Assembly: GCA_964034945.1 (NCBI GenBank)
Contig: OZ035961.1
Coordinates: forward strand, 74,402,188 to 74,466,187
Source: Chrysopilus asiliformis
Lineage: Eukaryota > Arthropoda > Insecta > Diptera > Rhagionidae
Direction: 5' to 3'
Length of the DNA: 64,000 bases
The first letter of the stretch is position 1. The number at the start of each line of letters is the position of its first letter. Under the pieces are notes generated by a model. It was not told where the DNA came from, did not search any database, and saw only the letters and a program-made list of their open reading frames with translations. The translations under genes and the position numbers were made by a program. Below, piece by piece: positions 55,452 through 64,000 of this stretch.

Positions 55452-58400
55452 TTATTCGACATCTTTGGTATACATCCCCAATGCTCTTAGGCAACTGAGA
55501 TGTTTAGTTCCGCTCAAGCCTTTCGTGAATATATCTGCTGGCATATCCTCGGTCGACATGTATTCTAGCTCAATTTTCCTATTTTGGTAGCAATCGCGTA
55601 TAAAGTGATGTCGTACGTCGATGTGTTTTGTACGCGAATTGTAGCCAAAAGATTGAACCAACTTGAGGGCGCCTTGATTGTCGTTGAATAGGGATATGGG
55701 TCTCAATGATGAATTCATACCGATCCAAGCTAGGATGTTCTGGAGATATAGAGCTTCTTTGGTTGCATCCGAGATGGCCATATACTCAGCCTCTGTGCTA
55801 GATTGTGCGACAGTTCGTTGTTTGCGCGCCTCCCAACTGATTACTGCGCCAGCCAATATGAAGCCGTATCCCGAATACGATCTTCTGTCCGTAAGATTCG
55901 CGCCCCAGTCTGCATCCACTAGGCCGTATAGGTCTTCGTTGGTTTTCTTGTAAAATAACCCGTAGCTAGTAGTTCCTTTGAGGTATCTCAAAATCCTTTT
56001 AGCCGCATTCCAATGTTCGATGCCATAGCTGGAATTGAACTGACTCATAAAGTTGACCGCATATGCGATGTCGGGACGCGTTGTTGTTGCCAAATACATG
56101 AGTGCCCCGATTAGTTTTTGATAAGGATATTTTCTCATCACGTTTTCATCAGGTTGTGATGGTCTTCGCAGCTTATTATTATGTTCCAATGGAGTTTTCG
56201 CCGCTTTACATTTTTCCATACCAAAACGCTCAAGAACTGACTGTGCGTAGTTATACTGCGATAAAAGGTATCCGTGAGATTTTGGATCTCGTTGAAAGTT
56301 AATGCCTAAACATCGCTTTACTGGTCCGAAATCCTTCATTTCGAATGATTCTGCCAACAAATTTTTGATTGAGTGTAGCCATTCAATGTCGTTGGATGCT
56401 AACAACAGGTCATCTACATATACCGCGATCAATATAATTTTATCATTTCGTTGTGATGAGAATAAGCATGGATCTTGTGGTGATGATTTCAAACCAAATT
56501 CATGTAGTTTTTCTGTGAGTCGGTAATACCATTGCAATCCCGATTGGCGTAGTCCATACAGCGCTTTAGTCAGTAGACACACAGGATCTCCTTTTGCGCG
56601 TAACGCTTGATGCCAGCGAGTAGCGGTTTCTATCATCCTTTTGTCGCGACACGCCATTCTGATTGACCCGATAGGTTCACCGGAAGTAAGTTTGTCTAGA
56701 AATGCAGGTAATTGCTCGGGAATGTCCATATATACTTTTTCATTTAACTCACCATTTAGATAGGCAGCGATTACGTCCATTTGGTGAATTTCTAAATTTA
56801 ACTCTGCGGCCAAAGCTGTTAATAAACGGATTGATGTTGATCGCACAACAGGTGAGAATGTGTCATAAAAATCTTCTCCTGGACGTTGGGAGCAACCCTT
56901 TGCTACTAAACGCACCTTTTTTTGACATGAGTGTGTTCCGTTGTCTTTTGTACGGAACACAAACCTGTGGCCGATTACCTTGCGTTGTTGTGGTCGTTGT
57001 ACTATTTCCCAGGTACAGTTTCGAATTTGAGCCTGGAACTCGTCTTCGATTGCTAGTGTCCACGCTTCTGCATCTTCTGCCTCCATCGCGTCTTTCAGGG
57101 TTGAAGGATCTGCAAACGTGGCTAAATTAGCTAACTCGCATTCAGCAAAAACATCATCATCTTCGTCGTCTACTGAAGATTCTCCGTCATCTTTATTCGA
57201 GCTTCCGTCGTAACTAGCCTGTTGAAAAATTTTCCTTGGCCTTCCAATTACGCCTTTTACCAATCTTGGACGACCTCTACCTCGTTTAGCTAGCTCGGGA
57301 TTCTCATTTTTGGATGTAGAATTTTTGGATGAAGTTGGTGTTTCAGGAGTAATCTTCGTTAAGTCTAATTCTATTTCACTCTGCTGGTTATCGTTAATGT
57401 TATTTTTCTCATAATTTGATATCTCATTTTCGTTGTAGAAATTTTCATATTTATTAGAAAAGAATGGTTCGTTTAAAAATTTTACATCTCGACTTACCAC
57501 TATTCTTCGTGTTTGTGGAGACCAAAGCCGGTAAGCCTTTGACTCATTTGAATATCCGACGAACACGCATTCCTTTGAACGGGAGTCGAATTTCCCTCTT
57601 TTTGGATCCTTATCTAGAACAAACGCCTTCGATCCAAACACCTTGAAGTGAATTACTGTTGGAATTTTCCCTGTCCATATTTTGTGTGGTATTTGTCCAC
57701 CTAAAGATTTAGTCGAGCACCTATTCCGAATATAACACGCGGCATTTACCGCCTCTGCCCAAAATGTTGGTGGAACTCCTGATTGCCGCATCATACATCT
57801 AGCCATTTCTACAAGGGTCCTATTTTTCCGTTCAGCCAACCCGTTTTGTTGCGGAGTATGAGGGGCTGTTAAACGTCGTTGAATCCCGTTTTTCTCTAAA
57901 AATAGGTCGAATTCCCGGTTACGATATTCCCCACCGTTATCTGATTGTAACATTTTAATTTTTTTACCTGTAAATGTCTCTGCGGTAGTTTTGAATTTTT
58001 CAAATACGCTTAAAACTTCGGATTTGTGTTTTATGAAAAATACCTCGCACCATCGCGACTTTTCGTCGATAAATAACACAAAGTATTTCGCCCCAGAATG
58101 TGATGAATGTCTCATAGGGCCACAGACGTCCGTATGTACGATTTCAAGCAAATCCCGTGTACGGTTACCGTCACTTTTTGGAAATATCGCGCGCGTTTGT
58201 TTTTCCTGTATACATACTTCGCACGTTGATAACTTTTCTTGTGAGTCAATATCTAAACCGTGCACAACACTATTTTTGGCCATATTTTTTAAATCCCTTT
58301 CATTTAAATGTCCCATTTTATAATGCCATGAGTCTATTTTACGTGATCTACCGAAGTTATCATCGACATTATATGAAAAATCCCTTCGAGAAGTTTCAAT

Positions 58401-59636
58401 GTAGTAAAGGTTTCCTTGTCTTTTCGCATGGAGCACCATTTTACGACTTTTGTCGAATACAAAGGCGTCATTTTTTTCAAAATTCACAACAAAACCGCGA
58501 TCTACGATTTTTGATACCGATAATAAGTTTGTGCGTAGGTCTGGCACATATAACACTTGTTCTAAGTTTAACACATTTTTCTGTCCGTCATTTTCCACTA
58601 TCAATTTTACGTTTCCCGTGCCACTAATTTTTGTCGATTTATTATTCGCCAAATTTAACAGTTTATTCATTTCATAGAAATTTTCAAAAATGTCTCTGTC
58701 CGAACTCATATGTGCAGTGCACCCACTATCTAGACACCATCCTTCCTTTAGAGAATTTTGCATGGCAAATTCGGTTGTATTGAGCAGAGCTATTTCGTCA
58801 TGTGCCCTAAACGATTTTTCAGATTCTTTGTCATTTTCTTCAATCTGTCGAGCGCTTTGTTGGGCATTCATGGAGTTTTTGTTTCTACAATTCTTTGCTA
58901 TATGACCAAATGCTCCACAACGATAACATCCAGTTTGACGCTTTTGTTGAACAGCTTGCGGTTTAAACTGCATTTCATTGTTTCGAGATTGTCGTTTAGC
59001 TTGGTTAAAGCGATAACTATCAGGATTTTTGTGAGCGTACAGTACGTCGTGATCAGTTATGCTTTGTTTGACCTTACGCGATTCATATTCTTCTATTATT
59101 TTAATCCTCAGTGTTTCTGGCTTTGGTAATTCATCGCGTGTTTCCAATGCGCATCGAAAAGTATCGAAACTATCAGGCAAACTGTACAGAAGCAAAATTG
59201 CTAATAATTCATCTCCGATCGTTACGTTGATTTCCTTGAGTTTGCTAACAGCATCGAAAAATTCGCTCAGGTGATCACGAATCTTATCACCTTCTTTCAT
59301 ACGTGACAATGCAACTTTTTTCAGCAACGTAGCTTTTCTTGCAGGACCTTTTGATTGGTAGTTGGATCTCAATGCTAACCAAATCTCATGGGATGTCTGT
59401 CCGTCTTTAATCAAACTCAATTCCGATGGGCTCATTGCCAACATAATATCTGCTGATGCCTTCTCATCATTTCTTTTCCATTCTGCCATTTTTTCCGCGT
59501 CAGTAGTAGGGCAAATTTTGCTGCCGTCTGCGTATGACCATAAATCATTTTTAATTAAAATAGCTCGCATTTGGAGCTTCCACGTATCGTAATTATCCGC
59601 GTTTAGCGGTTCGATACGAATTGTATGGCCGGCCAT
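55452..59636 (-). CDS. Copia gag-pol polyprotein, 1394 residues, intact
   Basis: One ORF encodes all proteins needed to copy and insert the element. In order: gag; a CX2CX4HX4C zinc knuckle at 237-250 (RNA packaging); aspartic protease DSGC at 303-306; integrase with zinc ligands H438, H443, C472, C475 and catalytic D503, D566, E602 (35 residues between the last two); a linker with two AT-hook-like motifs, GRGRPR (786-791) and GRPRK (798-802), then an acidic run; reverse transcriptase with D954 and YVDD at 1073-1076; RNase H with DADW (1241), TEAEY (1281) and FNDNQ (1317). All key residues are present. A segment of about 35 residues (980-1015) lies between the MDIPEQL and LLTKALYGLRQ motifs. 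The start is the first Met, in MAGHTIRIEPLNADNYDTWK, a typical copia gag start. Confidence 0.97.
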   Translation of the reverse strand: MAGHTIRIEPLNADNYDTWKLQMRAILIKNDLWSYADGSKICPTTDAEKMAEWKRNDEKASADIMLAMSPSELSLIKDGQTSHEIWLALRSNYQSKGPARKATLLKKVALSRMKEGDKIRDHLSEFFDAVSKLKEINVTIGDELLAILLLYSLPDSFDTFRCALETRDELPKPETLRIKIIEEYESRKVKQSITDHDVLYAHKNPDSYRFNQAKRQSRNNEMQFKPQAVQQKRQTGCYRCGAFGHIAKNCRNKNSMNAQQSARQIEENDKESEKSFRAHDEIALLNTTEFAMQNSLKEGWCLDSGCTAHMSSDRDIFENFYEMNKLLNLANNKSTKISGTGNVKLIVENDGQKNVLNLEQVLYVPDLRTNLLSVSKIVDRGFVVNFEKNDAFVFDKSRKMVLHAKRQGNLYYIETSRRDFSYNVDDNFGRSRKIDSWHYKMGHLNERDLKNMAKNSVVHGLDIDSQEKLSTCEVCIQEKQTRAIFPKSDGNRTRDLLEIVHTDVCGPMRHSSHSGAKYFVLFIDEKSRWCEVFFIKHKSEVLSVFEKFKTTAETFTGKKIKMLQSDNGGEYRNREFDLFLEKNGIQRRLTAPHTPQQNGLAERKNRTLVEMARCMMRQSGVPPTFWAEAVNAACYIRNRCSTKSLGGQIPHKIWTGKIPTVIHFKVFGSKAFVLDKDPKRGKFDSRSKECVFVGYSNESKAYRLWSPQTRRIVVSRDVKFLNEPFFSNKYENFYNENEISNYEKNNINDNQQSEIELDLTKITPETPTSSKNSTSKNENPELAKRGRGRPRLVKGVIGRPRKIFQQASYDGSSNKDDGESSVDDEDDDVFAECELANLATFADPSTLKDAMEAEDAEAWTLAIEDEFQAQIRNCTWEIVQRPQQRKVIGHRFVFRTKDNGTHSCQKKVRLVAKGCSQRPGEDFYDTFSPVVRSTSIRLLTALAAELNLEIHQMDVIAAYLNGELNEKVYMDIPEQLPAFLDKLTSGEPIGSIRMACRDKRMIETATRWHQALRAKGDPVCLLTKALYGLRQSGLQWYYRLTEKLHEFGLKSSPQDPCLFSSQRNDKIILIAVYVDDLLLASNDIEWLHSIKNLLAESFEMKDFGPVKRCLGINFQRDPKSHGYLLSQYNYAQSVLERFGMEKCKAAKTPLEHNNKLRRPSQPDENVMRKYPYQKLIGALMYLATTTRPDIAYAVNFMSQFNSSYGIEHWNAAKRILRYLKGTTSYGLFYKKTNEDLYGLVDADWGANLTDRRSYSGYGFILAGAVISWEARKQRTVAQSSTEAEYMAISDATKEALYLQNILAWIGMNSSLRPISLFNDNQGALKLVQSFGYNSRTKHIDVRHHFIRDCYQNRKIELEYMSTEDMPADIFTKGLSGTKHLSCLRALGMYTKDVE

Positions 59637-59710
59637 GATATCTCTTTTCCGAACGCGTTTTCCACGTTTCCCGATATATTATATTCACACAAAAAAAACT
59701 TTTTAGATTA

Positions 59711-59739
59711 ACCCGACGCGTGATCCTGGGCCCATAACC
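59711..59739 (-). other. Copia primer-binding site, initiator tRNA-Met half type
   Basis: On the minus strand the 5' LTR is followed at once by GGTTATGGGCCCAGGATCAC. GGTTATGGGCCCAG is the same as the site of Drosophila copia, which is primed by an internal half-fragment of initiator tRNA-Met. The identity is from memory of copia. Confidence 0.85.
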
Positions 59740-59899
59740 TATTGGGAGAAATAGGGAACCAGGAATATAATGAAACGAGTTATCTACTAAAGTAAATGGT
59801 TTATTGAATATAAACTGTACAATACTGCGACTGGTTTTGCCAGAGGATATCGATGGACTGGCTGTTGGTTTCGGGTCGAGTTAGTTCGTTGCTCTAACA
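59740..59899 (-). repeat. Copia 5' LTR
   Basis: It is 160 bp, identical to 55267-55426. On the minus strand it starts TGTTAGAGC and holds the element's promoter; TATATTCAATAAACCA near its middle includes AATAAA. Confidence 0.95.
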
Positions 59900-60098
59900 A
59901 TTGTAGCTCTTCTTATGTTTTTTATTTAATTTATTATGACCACTTCTGACCGAAAGTTTTCAGCAACCAATATTCACTTTGAAAATAAGAAGAAGAAAAA
60001 ATGTCGCGTGCATTTGTAAGGTGAAATGTATTTATTTTTCTAACTACTCTAATAAGGTGGTTTAACACCGAAAAATTGTTGAAAATTAATACCCACAG

Positions 60099-60598
60099 GG
60101 GTGCGTTCCTTTATTCCCGAGTAAAGTAAAGGTTGGGTTTGTCAAAGTTAGAACAGCTGATTGCCAAAGTTGAAATTTTACCGACGTTAACTCTGATTAA
60201 AAGAACGAGATTTGGTTAACTTTGACAGCAGTGATGTGCACAACAATACATTAAAAATATGTCGGACGAACAAATGATAAAAGCATGTCGTATTTTTCAT
60301 TTACAAGCACCACAATAAAATCCTCCATTATTCTGCACAAAACTCATTCGAAACTACGAGACGAATTGACAGTTGGAACCGTCTTGGTTAACTTTATCGC
60401 GTTCTTTAATTACAATTATAGTTAACTTACTCCAACTCAGCTCTCGAGTAGAGTTGAGAAAAGTAACTTTGACAGCTTAACTTTGGCATTTAGGAACGAA
60501 AGTAAAGTTTACTGAGCGTTAACCGTATGCATTTAAGAACGCATTTCTCTTTACCGCGGTTAACTACAGTTAACCACGATTAATAAAGGAACGCACCC
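60099..60598. mobile_element. 500-bp MITE with 3-bp duplication
   Basis: The ends GGGTGCGTTCCTTTATT and AATAAAGGAACGCACCC are perfect inverses, flanked by CAG (60096-60098, 60599-60601). The interior has many GTTAAC, AAAGTT and TTTGACA motifs in both orientations. The GGGTGC start resembles 52956; PIF-like is possible. Confidence 0.8.
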
Positions 60599-60604
60599 CA
60601 GGTA

Positions 60605-61318
60605 ACTGTTGTGAAACGGAATTCGATTTTAACCTAAAGGTGATGCACTCCCTCAAACTTCGTTTCAGTGTGTGATTGACTCCGTTTTTTTTTAAGACTG
60701 TAGACATTTGTAGGAAAAATCTCGTGTATCTTCTATTTTGTCGGGAAATTCTAAAATATATATTCGTTTAATTGACCATTTTTAAGATTGTTAGGAATTA
60801 AACCTGATTTTTTCGATAAAGTGACAAGCCAATAAACGACATTGAGTACTTGAGCGTTAAACATGTTTGTTGTAATGTCGATCGTAAATGAAAATTCTAC
60901 CTAAATGATTTCAATCCTTTGTGAAAATAATATAGCAATATCAGGGATGATCAGCAATCAACGATAGAAAAAAATAAATGTTGGCACGTTGGTTTACTGT
61001 CAACATGCCCATGGTCGATAAGTCTTCCATTCATGGTCATTCTATCATTCTAAAAAAAAATACCTACAGCATTAAACATGATATAAATAATTCATCTCAG
61101 CATACCATACCGAAACATTAACTTTGCCTTTGAGGAGACAACCAGATGATGCATATTTTGATTGACGAATTGTAAGCGAGGCCAAATTATTTATTAGTCA
61201 ATATTTAACCAGTGGCAGACAATTTTCACTTAATTATAAAGAGTATAGTAAAAAAATTCAGAGTATTGATGTAACCAAATAAAATTACGAATGCGTATTT
61301 TTACGCGGAGTGTTTCAT
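60605..61318. other. AT-rich sequence, no gene seen
   Basis: No ORF, RNA gene or resolved repeat was recognised. Confidence 0.45.
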
Positions 61319-61321
61319 TAA

Positions 61322-61690
61322 AGGCCCACATCCACGAGATACATGTATGACATACATTGTTTGTTTGCAAATGCCAATTTGTGCATGCAAATATCCCATC
61401 CACTGTGCATACATTTGTTTGTCATAGGCCATCACGTAATCTTCAAATAATTTGTGTAAATCGATTGACTGTTTTGCGCTTTTCTCTCAGCAGCCACGCT
61501 GAGAGAAGTTGAAAACGTTGAGAATCAGTGAAAAATGAAAATTTATTAAAATATGGGAACAAATGGCACAAAAGAAATCCTTAAGGACCCCATCAACGAG
61601 ATACATGTACGACATGCATCGGTGTTTGCTCATGCCGATTTGATGGTGGATGGGCAAGTATTCCTTTTTGCGCATGCATGTATGACAAAA
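61322..61690. repeat. PIF-like TIR ends, two related blocks
   Basis: AGGCCCACATCCACGAGATA (61322) and GGACCCCATCAACGAGATAC (61575) are two versions of one end; both continue as ATGTA(T/C)GACAT(A/G)CAT and later GCATGCA.. The first follows TTA/TAA. Inverse CATGCATGTATGACAAAA follows at 61672. The arrangement suggests nested or multiple ends of a PIF/Harbinger-like element that also owned the adjacent MADF gene. Confidence 0.5.
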
Positions 61691-61712
61691 TCAAAAGTTT
61701 TTGAAAGCCGTC

Positions 61713-62069
61713 ATGCCGAATGATCATACCGCATACATGAATTCTGGTGGATGGCGATGTTTGCGCATACATGGCGTGGTTAGTACGTTGCTGACTGCCG
61801 ACGAGATGACAACCTCGATCGGGGGTAAAGTATTTTGGCGAGAGTTTTTGGAATTATATAGAGATTTGCCGGTATTATGGAAAGTAAAAAGTGAGCCATA
61901 TAAAAATAAATCACTTAAAAATGCTGCATACGAAAAATTAGTGGAAAAATTCAAGCAAATTGAATCGAACGTAGATCAGGAAATGGTGCTACAGGCGGGA
62001 GCTAACATTTACACGCCTTCCCTATGGTATTACGAGCTTCTCGATTTTTCGCGTTTCTCGATTTTTTGA
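61713..62069 (+). pseudogene. MADF-domain gene fragment with internal deletion
   Basis: The first codons (from ATG 61713) translate element end sequence. From about 61831 the frame gives FWREFLELYRDLPVLWKVKS, NKSLKNAAYEKLVEKFKQIE and then directly NIYTPSLWYYELLDF. The first two are the start and middle of a MADF domain; the last is the typical YxPxLWYY..L end. The third helix between them is missing, so about 20-25 residues were deleted in frame. The frame ends at TGA 62067. Either a PIF/Harbinger second gene or a host MADF gene fragment; the neighbouring TIR ends favour the former. Confidence 0.7.
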
Positions 62070-62111
62070 GCGATGTGAAAATCGCTGTCGTTTTGCCAAG
62101 CAATTTTTTTA

Positions 62112-62253
62112 CCCAGTTTTCATCACACAAAAAAATTAATTACACCAGTGTGTTTAGAATGATAAAAAAAAGTTGAATTCAGCATGTCCGTCCGTCCGTT
62201 CGTCTGTCCGTCCGTCTGTCCGTCTGTGGCGCGGATTGCGGGCGCACGGATTG
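62112..62253 (+). repeat. Family A fragment, middle part
   Basis: CATCACACAAAAAAATTAAT, ACACCAGTGTGTTTAGAATG, a TCCG/TCTG tract and GGCGCGGATTGCGGGCGCAC are family A landmarks. Both ends are missing. Confidence 0.7.
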
Positions 62254-62484
62254 GTAGGCACCTTCTTTATGGACAGCGATAAATCTTTTTTTAATTTTAT
62301 ATTATTACTATTATATCATTAATTATCAAGTCATCAACATTATTAGTTCTATTTTTCGACAATATAAATAAAATTGAGATTCAATAAATTTGAAACATCA
62401 AAAAAACAAGTCAATAGTTTTGAATTATGTTTAAATCCAAGATATACCACATTTTGTCAAGATATCTGGCCAATGAGAGATTCT

Positions 62485-63167
62485 CGGCCCTATTCCAGGA
62501 TCCGTCGTAGCTACGATTTTCGGAGAAATTTCGAAAATGGTATCACAGAATCCGTTCGTACTAAAAATCATTCCGAATCGGGGAAATGTGGTATCACAGA
62601 ATCCGAACGAATCGGAAATTTGACAGCTAAACCTACGAAAAATTTTCGCTTCGTAGATCGAGTAGTAACTTCATTTTCTTATTATTTTAGCTCAATTGAT
62701 GGCCTGAATTGTACAACAAAAAGCAATTTTAACATTTTTATTTGTTTATTTAGTATAAGTGTAACTTTTAACAAATTAAGAGGAATTATTTGAGAAAAAA
62801 GAGCAATGTGAGTATTCCTTTTGTTGTCGTTTTCTTGTCGTTTTCGTTTCACTATTAAAGTCCTTCGCTTCGATCAATCTTCTTCCAGACACAAAATTGC
62901 AAACGCTGCAGAACCCATTATTAATAACAATTTTCGTTTTAAGTCAAGAAAATGACTTTTTTCACGAAACTTTTCCATGTCAGAAATCTATTCCTTATGA
63001 GTTTTGCATAGGGACCTTTTTACAAAGACATTCATTTTTCGAAGTCAGATTTTAATCTGGCACTACGAATTTCAATTCCGTTCGGATCGTGGAATACTGA
63101 TTTATTCGTATTCGTAACGTAGTTAGTTCTTCGTAATAAAGCTACGACGGATTCTGGAATCGGGCCG
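62485..63167. mobile_element. CGGCCC-ended TIR element, uninterrupted copy
   Basis: It is 683 bp with ends CGGCCCTATTCCAGGATCCG and CGGATTCTGGAATCGGGCCG, flanked by TCT on both sides. It matches the split copy at 11853-17244 through most of its length and keeps the intact gypsy target AAACCTACGAAAAATTTTCG at about 62629-62648. A TATCACAGAATCCG unit is repeated at 62540 and 62592. The ORF across it is not coding-like. Confidence 0.88.
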
Positions 63168-63406
63168 TCTATTTTGTTTTTAAGAAATTTGACATTCTAT
63201 ATTTTGTTTACCATCAAATTCATAATCGATATATCATCACACAATATTGAAGGTATTAGAAACTGTAACGGAATGTGAACTGTTAGATCTAAACTGATGA
63301 CATTACAGACGGCTGACATAAATCAAACCATAGATAAAACACTAAGATAATTCAAAAGCGAACAACAAAAGGGCATGAAACATTGTACCCAATCTCTAAG
63401 CGAGAT

Positions 63407-63980
63407 GTCACACTGGTCGTCAGCTCCTGCAGCTGACTGATCCCGACATCAGGTCGGCCAGCTGCAGGAACTGATTCGATCAGTTGACTGAACTGGAATC
63501 AACTGACCTCAAACGTCAAAATGTCGGACTCAGAGGAAGAACTTCTCCTTATTTCTCTGCAATCGTGCAATCGTACAAGCATCTACGTTTTTCTACAGCT
63601 TGTACGATTGCTGTGTTTAATTTCTCCTCTTCGATGGACATCGTATTTATTTTCACTTGTTCAAAAATTTATTAATTAAACAGGCTTGTCGAAAATTTAT
63701 GATGTTCCCAAATAGTAATTATTTTAAAGTCAACATTATATGAAGTAGAGAGCCTATAACCTAGAGAGTGGCCATTCTACCTTAATAGCCTGTGCTACTG
63801 ATGACAATTATTATCGCCAGACGAAAAAAATATTGAAAATTATCATTTTATTGTATTTAGTCTAACAAAAATCACATTAGAAACTACCCGACATGTTCCT
63901 GGTATCAGCTACATTTAGATCAGTTCAAAAAAGTCAGCTGTGTGCCCAGACACCCAGCTGCACATTTTTTGCAGTGTGCC
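63407..63980. repeat. Possible MITE with CAGCTG-rich ends
   Basis: TGTCACACTGG (63407) and CAGTGTGCCA (63975) are short imperfect inverted ends. CTCCTGCAGCTGACTGATC and GGCCAGCTGCAGGAACTGAT near the left form an imperfect hairpin. No duplication was found. Confidence 0.35.
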
Positions 63981-64000
63981 ATGCGCCATTGGATTACATG

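Larger units (their letters stand above)
55267..59899 (-). mobile_element. Complete Ty1/copia LTR retrotransposon
   Basis: It is 4633 bp with identical 160-bp LTRs, a 5-bp target duplication ATTGT (55262-55266, 59900-59904), a primer-binding site, one uninterrupted gag-pol ORF and a polypurine tract. The LTR starts TGTTAGAGCAACG and ends CTCCCAATA on the minus strand. Zero LTR differences and an intact ORF point to a very recent insertion that may still be active. It interrupts the tail of a family B repeat. Confidence 0.97.
54831..59940 (+). repeat. Family B element, best copy, split by copia
   Basis: ACTCTATATGAG (54831-54842) and CTCATATAGAGT (55228-55239) are perfect inverted ends. Inside are AGTATATTAGATTTAGTATACC, ACAAAAATTAACTACACCAGG, a short TCTG tract, GGATTGAGCTAGTGACTT and CCATACATCAGAATCCAATC. 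The tail TTTGACGATTGGGCCCTGGC AATTGT is cut by copia and resumes after it as AGCTCTTCTTATGTTTTTTA. Confidence 0.8.

Noticed and set aside
55678..59592. Many plus-strand ORFs of 60-156 residues
   Set aside because: They are antisense shadows of the copia polyprotein and show no motif of their own.
62374..62793. A 139-residue plus-strand ORF
   Set aside because: It runs across the CGGCCC element boundary and is open by chance; its near-equivalent at 11763-12068 reads into the gypsy LTR.
1..64000. tRNA and rRNA genes
   Set aside because: No cloverleaf-compatible B box with matching acceptor arms and no rRNA landmark was seen by eye; tRNAscan would settle the former.

Overview
The window is AT-rich eukaryotic DNA made almost entirely of transposable elements, very probably from an insect. 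The evidence is an insect-type Ty1/copia element whose primer-binding site matches that of Drosophila copia, a Ty3/gypsy element, Tc1, pogo-like, hAT, piggyBac-like and PIF/Harbinger-like DNA elements with MADF remnants (a domain expanded in arthropods), and dispersed repeats carrying (TCTG)n tracts. A lower dipteran such as a fungus gnat would fit, but that is inference. No rRNA, tRNA, CRISPR array or bacterial-type operon was seen.

Layout. 0-9.7 kb: a 1-kb terminal-inverted-repeat (TIR) element, a 144-bp-arm inverted repeat, a TATA/initiator promoter-like site followed by four hairpin repeats, a PIF-like element, and a 1.64-kb head-to-head palindrome of two half Tc1 transposons. 11.8-17.3 kb: a CGGCCC-ended TIR element split by a gypsy retrotransposon with 218-bp LTRs (two differences between them). 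The gypsy pol has two large in-frame deletions, a frameshift and a stop, and its leader carries a PIF-like MITE. 18-20 kb: the best host-gene candidate, a first coding exon with a membrane segment and a splice donor at 19747. 20-42 kb: mostly non-coding sequence sprinkled with MITEs (pogo-like, piggyBac-like, PIF/Harbinger-like with TAA/TTA duplications, a 1.16-kb AACACAA-rich element). Two of the PIF-like MITEs keep the start of a MADF-domain gene. 42-49 kb: a nested cluster of the two dispersed families A and B, with a hAT MITE that contains a 185-bp-arm near-perfect palindrome. 50-55 kb: a possible broken exon and a PIF-like element with a transposase N-terminal remnant. 55.3-59.9 kb: a complete copia element with one 1394-residue ORF, identical LTRs and a 5-bp target duplication. 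60-64 kb: more MITEs, a MADF fragment, and an uninterrupted CGGCCC element that supplies the empty site for the gypsy insertion.

How it fits together. Insertions can be layered in time: copia sits in a family B tail; gypsy sits in a CGGCCC element; family A sits in B; hAT sits in A; a foldback sits in the hAT; piggyBac sits in pogo. Only copia appears able to make its own transposition proteins. The others are deletion derivatives that would need proteins supplied from elsewhere.

Names used here: family A is the repeat with ends ACCCGTATGGTGA and a TCTG tract; family B is its relative with ends ACTCTATATGAG; 'MITE' means a short TIR element without its own transposase.
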